Assembly (NCBI RefSeq): GCF_900112045.1
Contig: NZ_FOJW01000004.1
Coordinates: forward strand, 211,741 to 275,740
Direction of reading: 5' to 3'
Origin: Lentibacillus halodurans
GTDB taxonomy: Bacteria; Bacillota; Bacilli; Bacillales; Amphibacillaceae
DNA: 64,000 nucleotides
A program made the translations under genes and the position numbers. Each line of letters opens with the position of its first letter. Within the stretch, counting starts at the first letter, position 1. This document shows, piece after piece, positions 35,735-44,511 of the stretch. The notes under the pieces were generated by a model, which saw only the letters and a list, made by a program, of their open reading frames with translations, was not told the DNA's origin and ran no database searches.

Positions 35735-37882
35735 TCACATCAACCCATTCTTCACCAAAACAGCTTTAATCGTCGTATAATCATAGCCATCCGGCAGTGA
35801 TGCTTTCAACGGTTTGAGCTTGGGTTCATCTAATTTATCCCGTGCAGCTAAAATAGTTGCCTCTTCATCCTGGTTAAAAAATATTTTCCATGCAATCGGG
35901 TATCCATCTTTAAATGCTTTGAAAAGATGATCCTCAATGGTTTGCGGTGTCAGCTCACGCATGAGTGCAATATCTTTAATCGACTTTCCGGACTGAAACA
36001 TCGTATAACTGACGACGTGGCTTGGACGTTCATCGGCTTGTTTTTCATTTTTAGGAGCAGCCGTGCCACCAGCTATTTTAACCGGTCTGGCAGCATCTGG
36101 ATTGTTAGTGCGCCATTCCCGCACAACTGCAAGAAAAGCCTCACCGTATTGTTCGTATTTCTTTTCGCCAACACCTTTTATAGCCAGCATGTCTTCTTCC
36201 GTCTCCGGAAAATAACGGCTGAATTCTTTTAACGTCGCATCTGAAAACAGAACATATGGAGGCACGCCTTGTTCATCCGCTTTCTTTTTCCGCAGTTCCC
36301 GCAATGAAGCAAATAAACTTTCCTGGTAATCTGTTGTTTCATTGGCAGGAATCGGCGACGTGTACATCCAGACAGTCTGCTTGCCTTTCAGCACCTCGAC
36401 TGAGTTTTGGTTTAGCTTTAGTGTTGGGAACTTACCATCTTGTGTTGCCAGCAGTTGTTCAGCAATTAAAAATTGAATGCGTTCGGTGATTTCCTTTTCC
36501 GTATAAGCAGATAGGATGCCATAGGTGGAAATAGTGTGCAGCCGAAAGTTACGTAATCGATTATCCTTCGATCCTTTCAGCACTTTTGCGGTCATGCTAA
36601 CGCCAAATCGTTCGCCCATTCGTTTGACACAGGACAGAATCATTTGCGCCTCTTCGGTTATGTCAACACGTTCCTGCAGATGCTGGCAGTTGCTGCAGCG
36701 TCCGCATATCTCCTGACTATTATACGGGTCATTAAAATAGTCAAGAATATAGGACGTCAGGCAGCCATGGGTATGGCAATAGTTGATCATGGCCTGCAGT
36801 TTCCGGTATTCGTGTTGTTTTGCCTCATCATTCATCAGTGATTGTTCAATTAGAAATTTTTGCAGCTGGACATCCTGCGGGGAAAACAGCAGGATGCAAT
36901 CACTATGCTCACCGTCACGGCCAGCTCTGCCTGCTTCCTGATAATACGCCTCAATCGTCATCGGCATGGCATAATGAATAATAAACCGTACATTGCTTTT
37001 ATCGATACCCATGCCAAATGCGTTCGTGGCAATCATAACGGTCTTCTCGTCATGGATGAATGACGCCTGGGCCTGTTTGCGTTCATCTTCAGTAAGTCCG
37101 GCATGGTATTTAGCAACAGGGAGACCACGTTTTGTTAGTTGTTCATACAGTGTATCAGCCTGTTTCCTCGTTGCTGTATAAATAATGCCTGATTCATCTT
37201 TATGTTCGCTCATAAACGAGCGGATGTAGGTAGATTTATCTTTTCCTTTTACTACATGAAATGATAAGTTTTCCCGTTCAAAGCCCGTCTTAACAATATA
37301 GTCATTTTCGATATGTAACAGTGATTGGATATCGGTCATGACTTCAGTGGTGGCTGTTGCTGTAAGAGCAACGATGACCGGGATATCCGGGAGCTCTCTC
37401 AGATTGGGGATGATGGAGCGGTAGCTTGGCCTGAAGTCATGACCCCACTGGGAAATACAGTGTGCTTCATCAAACGCCACCAGCGCAATTTGAATCCGCT
37501 TCATGACTGAAACGAATAAAGATGACTCAAAACGCTCCGGTGCGACATAAACAAATTTATAGCTGCCCGCTTCAATCTCTTCAAGGCGTGATTGTTGTTC
37601 ACCCGCTGTCAATGCACTGTTTATGTATGTGGCTGGGATTCCCAACGCCTGCAGTGAATCCACCTGATCTTTCATGAGTGAAATGAGCGGTGAAATGATG
37701 ATGGCAGTTCCGTTCAGTGCCATGCCCGGAATTTGATAGCATAATGACTTTCCCCCGCCCGTTGGCATTACTGCCAGTGTGTTATGCTTATCCTTAATGT
37801 TGTCAATTGTTTGTTTTTGACCGGCCCGGAATGTATCATATCCAAAATAGGTTTGCAGGATGTGTTCAGCTTGTTCTATCAT
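35735..37882 (-). CDS. recQ: ATP-dependent DNA helicase RecQ
   Basis: 715-residue 3'-5' DNA helicase. Domain order: DEAD helicase with Walker A MPTGGGKSLCYQIP (about residue 38-51) and DEAH in FDEAHCISQWGHDFRPSY; helicase C domain with YYQEAGRAGRDG; zinc site CGRCSNC (about residues 395-401); RQC winged helix; HRDC domain (about 520-590, LFSDATLKEFSRYFPETEEDML); and a C-terminal helix-turn-helix extension (about 625-715). AAGGGG precedes the ATG. Acts in recombination and fork repair. The long form with the extra C-terminal domain is common in Bacilli. Single gene. Confidence 0.95.
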   Translation of the reverse strand: MIEQAEHILQTYFGYDTFRAGQKQTIDNIKDKHNTLAVMPTGGGKSLCYQIPGMALNGTAIIISPLISLMKDQVDSLQALGIPATYINSALTAGEQQSRLEEIEAGSYKFVYVAPERFESSLFVSVMKRIQIALVAFDEAHCISQWGHDFRPSYRSIIPNLRELPDIPVIVALTATATTEVMTDIQSLLHIENDYIVKTGFERENLSFHVVKGKDKSTYIRSFMSEHKDESGIIYTATRKQADTLYEQLTKRGLPVAKYHAGLTEDERKQAQASFIHDEKTVMIATNAFGMGIDKSNVRFIIHYAMPMTIEAYYQEAGRAGRDGEHSDCILLFSPQDVQLQKFLIEQSLMNDEAKQHEYRKLQAMINYCHTHGCLTSYILDYFNDPYNSQEICGRCSNCQHLQERVDITEEAQMILSCVKRMGERFGVSMTAKVLKGSKDNRLRNFRLHTISTYGILSAYTEKEITERIQFLIAEQLLATQDGKFPTLKLNQNSVEVLKGKQTVWMYTSPIPANETTDYQESLFASLRELRKKKADEQGVPPYVLFSDATLKEFSRYFPETEEDMLAIKGVGEKKYEQYGEAFLAVVREWRTNNPDAARPVKIAGGTAAPKNEKQADERPSHVVSYTMFQSGKSIKDIALMRELTPQTIEDHLFKAFKDGYPIAWKIFFNQDEEATILAARDKLDEPKLKPLKASLPDGYDYTTIKAVLVKNGLM

Positions 37883-38035
37883 AGTTCCGATTCCCCTTTA
37901 ATCTTTCATTATCTTAACATAACATTTGCGGTACCAACCAGAAGAAAAACTTGGCTGAAGCTCATTTTCAAGAGTCCAAACTTAGAGATATATTGGTGAA
38001 ATCGGTAACTTCCCTACCGTTTCTCATCCTATAAA

Positions 38036-38060
38036 AAAAGAGCCGAGAATCTCAGCTCTT
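38036..38060 (-). terminator. Terminator of brnQ
   Basis: Minus strand AAGAGCTGAG and CTCGGCTCTT form a 10-bp stem with one G-U pair and a 3-nt loop, then T7. The 5' arm overlaps the brnQ stop codon. Confidence 0.88.
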
Positions 38061-39355
38061 TAACGGGAATAAGATGCTGCCGGCCGTCCTTTTAGAAAAT
38101 AACCTGCGAGGCCGCCAACAATTGCCGGGACAAGCCATCCCAGTCCAATTGAGAAAAAGGGTAAATGTTCCATGACGGATGTGACGGCTGGCATGTCAAT
38201 CCCGAACTCCGCCAGTCCATCATACAGGGCAACAGCAGCCGTCATCAGGATAGCACCCCGATAGACCAGTCGCGACCCACCAAACACTCTGTGCAGAAAG
38301 GTCAGTATAATCAGCACAATCGCAATTGGGTAAATGAAAGTTAACACTGGAACAGATACACTGACAATTGTATTTAATCCCTGGTTGGCGATCAGGTAAC
38401 TGGCAATCGTAACCAGGGCAATGATCCAATGATATGATATCCCGGTAATTTTATGGAAAAACTGCCCACATGCAACGACCAGTCCGACAGATGTGGTGAA
38501 GCATGCGAGCGCTATAATGACACCCAGTATGACCGCACCGGAACTTCCAAATATCGCATCGGCCGCAGCTGACAGAATCCCCCCGCCATTGGAAAAACTG
38601 CCCACATCAGCCATCTTTGTACCAATCCAGCCTATGGAAGTATAAACTGCTGTAAGACCGATTCCCGTAACCAATCCTGCCTTCAGTGTTGATTTCACAA
38701 GCTTTTGGTGCGTTGAAACACCGCGATCTTTAAATGCGTTGATAACAATAATACCAAAGGCGAGTGAGGCAATCGCATCCATGGTCAAATAACCTTCAAC
38801 AAACCCAGTAAAAAATGGCGCTGTCATGTAGTTTCCCCCAGGTTCCTCCGTTGCACCGTCCAACAGCAGGAAACCACCGATGCAAAGTATGACAATGGCC
38901 ATCAGCAAAACGGGTGTTAAAAACTGACCGATTCGATCGACAATTTTGGACGGGTTCAGGCTGACGAAATAGACCAGCACGAAAAAGATGGTTGTAAATA
39001 GGAATAACAGCAAAGCAGCCGCACTGGTAAACGGTTCGATCGCCATCTCAAACGCTACGGCAGCAGCACGTGGAATACCAAAAAACGGACCGATCGCCAG
39101 ATATACTAATGACGTAAAAATCAGGCCGAACAGAGGATGCACTTGATCAGCCAGCTCTCTGGCGTCGTTTTTGACAAAGGATACGGCGGCAATAGCAAGT
39201 ATTGGCAGCCCGACGCCCGTCATAACGAATCCCGCGATGGCTGCCCAATAGGACGAACCGGATTCGATTCCCAGCGCCGGCGGGTAGATCAGATTGCCCG
39301 CACCAAAAAATAATGCGAACAACATAAATCCGATGGTGACGATATCTTTTTTCAT
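38060..39355 (-). CDS. brnQ: Branched-chain amino acid:cation symporter (LIVCS family)
   Basis: 431-residue membrane protein with about 12 segments, beginning MKKDIVTIGFMLFALFFGAGNLIYPPALG, the diagnostic N-terminus of BrnQ. It imports Leu, Ile and Val with Na+ or H+. The ATG at 39355 is used because AAAGGAACG precedes it; an upstream in-frame TTG is part of that site. A terminator overlaps the stop. No T-box or clear CodY site is visible upstream. Confidence 0.93.
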   Translation of the reverse strand: MKKDIVTIGFMLFALFFGAGNLIYPPALGIESGSSYWAAIAGFVMTGVGLPILAIAAVSFVKNDARELADQVHPLFGLIFTSLVYLAIGPFFGIPRAAAVAFEMAIEPFTSAAALLLFLFTTIFFVLVYFVSLNPSKIVDRIGQFLTPVLLMAIVILCIGGFLLLDGATEEPGGNYMTAPFFTGFVEGYLTMDAIASLAFGIIVINAFKDRGVSTHQKLVKSTLKAGLVTGIGLTAVYTSIGWIGTKMADVGSFSNGGGILSAAADAIFGSSGAVILGVIIALACFTTSVGLVVACGQFFHKITGISYHWIIALVTIASYLIANQGLNTIVSVSVPVLTFIYPIAIVLIILTFLHRVFGGSRLVYRGAILMTAAVALYDGLAEFGIDMPAVTSVMEHLPFFSIGLGWLVPAIVGGLAGYFLKGRPAASYSR

Positions 39356-39902
39356 AGGTTTCGTTCCTTTCAATTCCGTTATAAATTACGCAAAACATCA
39401 AAAAGTCAGAAAAATAATTTTAAAATGTTTAAAAATACCGCAAAACAAAAATAGTCTAACAAGGCGGGTGAAGACTTGTCAATGCAGTTATACAGGACAA
39501 TGATGGCGTTTTTTTAACGATTTGTAAAAAGGTTAAATTTTTTTCAAAACTAAATTGTTTACATTCACTTTCCCCCCATTTAAAATGACTTTATCTCACT
39601 TTAACAGGCAGTAATATCTTTGCATTCAAAGGGAAAGAGAATTGGTGAGTAGCTGCAAGGCTTAGCTGAACATGTTCAAAAAGCAATTCTTTTTCGTTCG
39701 TGTTTTACTTCCGTGATATTCCCTTTCCTGTCACATGAGTCCTGTAATTCGGTGATGCGATTGAAACGAAATTAAGTTTTGCTTCGTTCGGTATAACGCT
39801 GCCTGAGATTTTCTTGTTCTGTGTGCCGAAAACGCAGTGATGGAAATTTCACTTGATAATATGGGCTCTTTTGGAAAATATAAGATTTAAGGGGGGACAG
39901 AT
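39356..39902. other. 547-bp intergenic region between brnQ and the antiporter gene
   Basis: AT-rich divergent region that should hold both promoters. No riboswitch core, RNA gene or coding frame with a ribosome binding site is recognised. In particular I looked for, and did not see, a c-di-AMP (ydaO-type) aptamer that would suit a cation antiporter. Confidence 0.4.
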
Positions 39903-41771
39903 ATGGTTCCATCTCTTTTGTTTGAAGTGATGTTAATCGGTCTTTTAGGAATAGGTTCCCAGTGGGTGGCCTGGCGTTACAGGATGCCGGCTATTGTTAT
40001 TATGTCCATTACAGGGTTGCTGGCAGGTCCAATACTGGGGCTTATGAATCCTGAGGAAGACTTTGGTGATTTATATACTCCTATTATATCCGTTGCAGTT
40101 GCAATCATTCTTTTTGAGGGCAGTCTGAATTTAAGTTTTAAGGAAATTCGCGGTCTTGGACGTCCAGTTTTTCGGATTTCCACGATAGGGGCATTTCTAG
40201 CTTGGATTTTGGGATCGGTGGCAGCTCATTACATTGCAGGTCTGAACTGGGCCGCCGCGTTTGTTATCGGGGGATTGTTCATCGTAACAGGACCCACTGT
40301 TATTTTGCCGCTGCTTCGTCAATCAAAATTAAAGCCACGACCTGCAAAAGTCCTCAAGTGGGAAGGGATTATTGTTGATCCGATTGGTGCACTGCTTGCG
40401 GTTTTTGCTTTTGAAATCATCACGTTTTTGACGGCAAATAATCCGGACGGTTCGGCGCTGCTCATATTCTTTGCGGCTTCCGTTTTTGCTGCTATTTTGG
40501 GGTGGGCATGCGGCCGTGGTATCGGCTTTATGTTCGAGACTGGTTATCTTCCAGAATATCTGAAATCGCCTGCCGTGTTTATTGTAGTCATTGCCTGCTT
40601 TACGCTTGCAGATGAGGTTGTACATGAAACGGGCCTGCTTGCTGTAACTGCAATGGGTATGACCCTTGCCAATATGGGAATCAGCTCCGTTGAAGATATG
40701 CGCCATTTTAAGGAAAACATTTCGATGCTGTTAATTTCTGCCATATTTATTATGCTGACGGCTTCCCTGCAGGTGGATACACTGCTGCAAGTATTTGACC
40801 CGAATATAATGGGGTATGTATTGTTAATGATGTTTGTTGTTCGTCCCTTGTCTATTTTCCTGTCCACAATTGGAACGGACTTGTCGTTTAACGAAAAGGC
40901 ACTTTTGGGGTGGATTGCGCCAAGAGGAATTGTTGCATTAACCGTTTCCAGCTATTTTGCTTCGATACTGAGTTCAGCAGGCTATGCGGATGCGACGCTG
41001 ATTACGACCATTACATTTGCCTTAGTGTTTACAACCGTTGTCGCCCATGGATTTTCGATTGGCTGGCTTGCTAAAAAACTGCATCTTTCCAAGGAAGGCA
41101 GACCCGGCACGTTGATTGTCGGCAGCAACAATTTTACGGTCAACCTCGCTAGGTCACTGCAAAAGGCGAGAGCGCCGGTCATTATCGTTGATTCGTCCTG
41201 GGAACGATTGCGTAAAGCCCGTGAAGCAGGTATTCCATTTTACCATGGGCAAATGCTGTCAGAGCAAACGGAATATCAGCTAGATACGATTCCCTACGAG
41301 TACTTGATCGCTGCCACTGAGTTTAATTCATATAATGCACTTGTGTGTACCACATTCATGCCTGAGTATGGCAGGACAAATGTATTCAAAGTGAGCCCGT
41401 ACCGTCATGACCTTAATGGAATGGGTGATATTGTCAATAAGGTTGGTGGAAGGATTTTATTCAGGCAGGATTTGTCCCTGGATGAGTTAAATCAGAAGAC
41501 GAGAGAACATTATGTATTCAGGCAGACCGCCATTACCAATCAATACACTTATAAACAGTACTTAAATGAGAAAGATGAAAATACGGTACTGCTCTATATC
41601 ATGAAACCATCAGGCAGGATGAGGTATTACTCGGAAGAATTGCGGGTAACCCCGGAACCAGGAGATACTGTTGTTAGTCTGACACCGCCGGTCAAAGAAA
41701 AAGAGAAAATTATGAAACGTCTTGAGAACCAGCGCAGTAATAATGGCAATAATGGAAATGGAAAAAAATAA
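39903..41771 (+). CDS. CPA1-type cation/proton antiporter with C-terminal Rossmann (TrkA-N-like) domain
   Basis: 622-residue protein. Residues 1 to about 390 form a Na+(K+)/H+ exchanger domain with some 11-12 membrane segments, including the ILFEGSLNLSFKEIRG and GPTVILPLLRQSKLKP blocks and the conserved acidic WEGIIVDPIGALLAV. Residues about 398-530 form a soluble nucleotide-binding domain starting GTLIVGSNNFTVNLARSL, like the TrkA-N regulatory domain. A RCK_C-like remnant and an Asn/Gly/Lys-rich tail end the chain. It exports Na+ or K+ in exchange for protons; ion preference is not readable. Strong GGGGGG site. Terminator follows. Confidence 0.88.
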   Translation: MVPSLLFEVMLIGLLGIGSQWVAWRYRMPAIVIMSITGLLAGPILGLMNPEEDFGDLYTPIISVAVAIILFEGSLNLSFKEIRGLGRPVFRISTIGAFLAWILGSVAAHYIAGLNWAAAFVIGGLFIVTGPTVILPLLRQSKLKPRPAKVLKWEGIIVDPIGALLAVFAFEIITFLTANNPDGSALLIFFAASVFAAILGWACGRGIGFMFETGYLPEYLKSPAVFIVVIACFTLADEVVHETGLLAVTAMGMTLANMGISSVEDMRHFKENISMLLISAIFIMLTASLQVDTLLQVFDPNIMGYVLLMMFVVRPLSIFLSTIGTDLSFNEKALLGWIAPRGIVALTVSSYFASILSSAGYADATLITTITFALVFTTVVAHGFSIGWLAKKLHLSKEGRPGTLIVGSNNFTVNLARSLQKARAPVIIVDSSWERLRKAREAGIPFYHGQMLSEQTEYQLDTIPYEYLIAATEFNSYNALVCTTFMPEYGRTNVFKVSPYRHDLNGMGDIVNKVGGRILFRQDLSLDELNQKTREHYVFRQTAITNQYTYKQYLNEKDENTVLLYIMKPSGRMRYYSEELRVTPEPGDTVVSLTPPVKEKEKIMKRLENQRSNNGNNGNGKK

Positions 41772-41784
41772 GTAATTGGGTGAG

Positions 41785-41815
41785 GACTGTCCGGATCAAG
41801 GGCAGTCTTCTTTTT
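41785..41815 (+). terminator. Terminator of the antiporter gene
   Basis: GACTGTCC (41785-41792) and GGGCAGTC (41800-41807) form an 8-bp stem with one G-U pair and a 7-nt loop, then TTCTTTTT. Confidence 0.8.
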
Positions 41816-41935
41816 AACAGCAGAGAATAATTAATGATGATTGACTTTATACAAAAAACATCGGTATTTGCTCAAACAAGGTGAATGCCGAGTTTATCAA
41901 TGAGTGAGTTTCTTGCCGGATTCTGTGGCCGGTAT

Positions 41936-42010
41936 TGGAAATATTGACAGAAGAGTGGAGGTATCTGCAGAAGAGCTGGAATATCGACAGAAGAGTGGAA
42001 ATATCTGTAT
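41936..42010. repeat. Tandem repeat, period 20-21 nt
   Basis: Four degenerate copies of GGAAATATCGACAGAAGAGT (variants GGAAATATTGACAGAAGAGT, GGAGGTATCTGCAGAAGAGC, GGAATATCGACAGAAGAGT, GGAAATATCTGTATGAGATC). It lies between converging genes, with no protein frame. Confidence 0.75.
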
Positions 42011-42031
42011 GAGATCTAATATCATACAAAA

Positions 42032-42060
42032 ACCAGGGTACCTATGATGGCAACCCTGGC
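42032..42060 (-). terminator. Terminator of the SE1832-family gene
   Basis: Minus strand CCAGGGTTGCC and GGTACCCTGG pair across a 6-nt loop with an internal mismatch, followed by TTTTTG. Confidence 0.7.
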
Positions 42061-42065
42061 TTTAA

Positions 42066-42245
42066 TTATTTCAGCTCATCCAATTTTTTGTTTAGTTCAG
42101 CCAGGCGTTCTTCGATTTCAATGAGCTTTTTTTCCCCTGCTGAAGTATTGACACCAAATGAAGTCGCCTTCTCCACATCACCCTGAATTCGCACATAATC
42201 CGATTTCAGCTCTGCCATTTCCGCTTCAATTTGCTCTTTTGTCAT
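42066..42245 (-). CDS. SE1832 family small coiled-coil protein
   Basis: 59-residue protein (MTKEQIEAEMAELKSDYVRI...), almost entirely a charged helix with heptad-like Leu/Ile spacing, so a short coiled coil. It matches the uncharacterised SE1832 family of Firmicutes as I remember it. The ATG at 42245 is chosen over the one five codons upstream, as the family starts MTKEQIE. No function is known. Divergent from the GNAT gene. Confidence 0.72.
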   Translation of the reverse strand: MTKEQIEAEMAELKSDYVRIQGDVEKATSFGVNTSAGEKKLIEIEERLAELNKKLDELK

Positions 42246-42338
42246 GAATATCACTCCCATCCAATAGTTTAGCTGAAGTGACCTTTACAAAACAAGGAAA
42301 TGCGTTATGATGATGTAAAGAAAAGGGGAGCTTTTGAT

Positions 42339-43199
42339 ATGTACATGCGATTTGAAACGTCCATTCATGATTATCAACAACTGGTTGAACCCATGCTGCT
42401 GAAAAAAGAAGCATGCAATAATTTAATGCTCGGAATTCTTAATCGCCTGCAACATGATGATTTTGAAAAAGAAAAAGGCTATTACCTGGGTGTTGCTGAA
42501 GTATATGACACGGCTGTTTATGCGTTTATGCAGACTCCGCCAAATAATTGGATTCTTGCTGACGTTGATACGATAGACGCTGATACATTACAACAGGTGG
42601 CACGTTTCATTTACAAAAGCGGAGTTGATATATCGGGGGTAATCGGACCGCCTGACAAAGCGAAAGTGTTCATCAATGAGCTGGCGTCTTTAGGTGATAT
42701 GGAAACAATCGTACATATGGAACAGTTCATTTATCAGCTGAACCGGGTGAATCCAATACCTGTGACAGCAGGTTATTTAACCGAAGCTGCCCGTAATGAC
42801 CATCAGCTGGTGAAAAATTGGCTGATCCAATTTGGTATGGAAGCCAATGAACAAATATCAGCAGAACATGCAGACTTGTTGGCCCAATCATTTGTTGACA
42901 AACGCTCAATCTACCTGTGGAAAGTTGATAACAAACCTGTTTCAATGGTTAACCAGTCAAGGAGAACAAAAAACGGGACAACCATTAACGCTGTTTTTAC
43001 ACCAGATGAATATAAACGGAATGGCTACGCAACGGCTGCTGTTGCACGGCTGAGCGAAAAGCTGCTTCAGGACGGGAACAAATTTTGCAGTTTATACACG
43101 GATGCAGCAAACCCTTCCTCAAACAGCATCTATAAAAAAATCGGTTATGACAAGGTAGGGTCGTCGATTGTATATAAATTGCGTCCAAAAAAACAGTGA
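42339..43199 (+). CDS. GNAT family N-acetyltransferase
   Basis: 286-residue protein. The C-terminal half is a GNAT domain with the acetyl-CoA motif FTPDEYKRNGYATAAVARLSEKL (around residues 218-240) and the ending YKKIGYDKVGSSIVYKL. The N-terminal half (about 1-130) is a divergent second module, as in two-domain GNAT proteins of Bacilli. The ATG at 42339 lies eight bases after GGGGAG. Acceptor substrate unknown. Converges on the AI-2E family gene. Confidence 0.85.
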   Translation: MYMRFETSIHDYQQLVEPMLLKKEACNNLMLGILNRLQHDDFEKEKGYYLGVAEVYDTAVYAFMQTPPNNWILADVDTIDADTLQQVARFIYKSGVDISGVIGPPDKAKVFINELASLGDMETIVHMEQFIYQLNRVNPIPVTAGYLTEAARNDHQLVKNWLIQFGMEANEQISAEHADLLAQSFVDKRSIYLWKVDNKPVSMVNQSRRTKNGTTINAVFTPDEYKRNGYATAAVARLSEKLLQDGNKFCSLYTDAANPSSNSIYKKIGYDKVGSSIVYKLRPKKQ

Positions 43200-43246
43200 A
43201 GGATAAGACCATCACTGCTTATTCTTTATTTACAAGATTGACATGG

Positions 43247-44338
43247 TCAGATCAAGGCATCTTCTTCATCTTTCTGAGCATCCTGATAGGTTTCGTAAAA
43301 ATGGCTGATAATCGTTTTGACGACAGCGTAGATCGGAATGGCAAACAGCATGCCAAGAAGCCCTGCAATGCTGCCGGCAGCCAGGACAATCGTGATGACC
43401 GTTAATGGGTGCAGATGCAACGCTTTGCCCATTACATTTGGTGATACCAGGTTGCCTTCAATCTGCTGGGCAACAATCATAACGATGGCGACCCATACCG
43501 GCATCAGCGGATCCTGAAAGAATCCCACTATAATAGCTGGTGTGACGGCAATATAAGGACCAATAAACGGAATCACACAAATAATCATGCCGAATATAGC
43601 CAGTGTCATGGCATAGTTTAAGCTGATAATCGTATAACCAATGTATAACAGAAAACCGATACAAAGAGCGACAATCAGCTGCCCCTGAATATAGGATGTT
43701 AAGGTATCATCGATTTTATAAAGCAGCGAACGGATATTGTCTGCTTTCTTTTTTTCAAAAAACTGTGTAATAAACGGAACAAATTTTTCCCCGTCTTTTA
43801 ACAAGAAAAACAGGAAAAATGGAATCAGTACGATGGCAAACAAGGTGCTGATAAATTCACCTATAAACCCGAAAATAAAGGACATAGCAGATTCGATATA
43901 GGTTTGCAGGTTTGATGTAAGCTGATTAATGGTCTCATTTATCTCAGACGGAATCAAATTTTGATTGGATTCCCAGTAAGCAATAATGTCCTGTACAGCT
44001 GAAACCATATTTGGTATGTTGTTAACCAGGTTTGTAAATTGGTTTTCCAGAATTGGCACAATATATCTGGAAATGAGAAACAAGGCTATTAATAAAATTA
44101 AAAACACACCCATTATGGCCAGTATCCGATGTAGTTTTAGTTTTTCCAGCAAATGCATCAGCGGTCTTGTTAAATAAAAAAGCACGCCGGCACCAATTAC
44201 AGGAAAAGCCACGGCACCTACATATTTAAAGATTGGATCAAAAATAAAATCGGCAGCCGATACCAGTAAAATTAACAGGAATACAAGAATAAGGACGATC
44301 AATGTTTGGAACCAGCGTTTTTGCATCAATGTGATCAC
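43247..44338 (-). CDS. AI-2E family transporter (PerM-like)
   Basis: 363-residue membrane protein with about eight hydrophobic segments and the family block near residues 235-330 (GMIICVIPFIGPYIAVTPAIIVGF; QQIEGNLVSPNVMGKALHLHPL). Family members export diverse small molecules, and some Bacillaceae members are Na+/H+ antiporters, so quorum signalling should not be assumed. The GTG start at 44338 has AGGAAAG close by; TTG or ATG a few codons later are alternatives. The tail is acidic (QDAQKDEEDALI). Single gene. Confidence 0.88.
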   Translation of the reverse strand: MITLMQKRWFQTLIVLILVFLLILLVSAADFIFDPIFKYVGAVAFPVIGAGVLFYLTRPLMHLLEKLKLHRILAIMGVFLILLIALFLISRYIVPILENQFTNLVNNIPNMVSAVQDIIAYWESNQNLIPSEINETINQLTSNLQTYIESAMSFIFGFIGEFISTLFAIVLIPFFLFFLLKDGEKFVPFITQFFEKKKADNIRSLLYKIDDTLTSYIQGQLIVALCIGFLLYIGYTIISLNYAMTLAIFGMIICVIPFIGPYIAVTPAIIVGFFQDPLMPVWVAIVMIVAQQIEGNLVSPNVMGKALHLHPLTVITIVLAAGSIAGLLGMLFAIPIYAVVKTIISHFYETYQDAQKDEEDALI

Positions 44339-44511
44339 ATCTTTCCTAGTTAAGGTCGCTATTATCTATTTTACCTGTTTCGGTGTTTAATAGAAAGTGT
44401 ATTTTTATTTTTCACTTAATGACCATCACATAAACATAGAAACATAGAATACGGGAAAAAAGTATGATAGAATTCCATCAAAAGATGGTTATGCAGAAGG
44501 GTGAGGTCGTA

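Noticed and set aside
39356..39902. Possible riboswitch ahead of the cation antiporter
   Set aside because: No c-di-AMP or other aptamer core could be recognised, only AT-rich sequence and short unrelated repeats.
43247..44338. Quorum-sensing role for the AI-2E family protein
   Set aside because: The family name is historical; members transport many things and no luxS or autoinducer gene is present.
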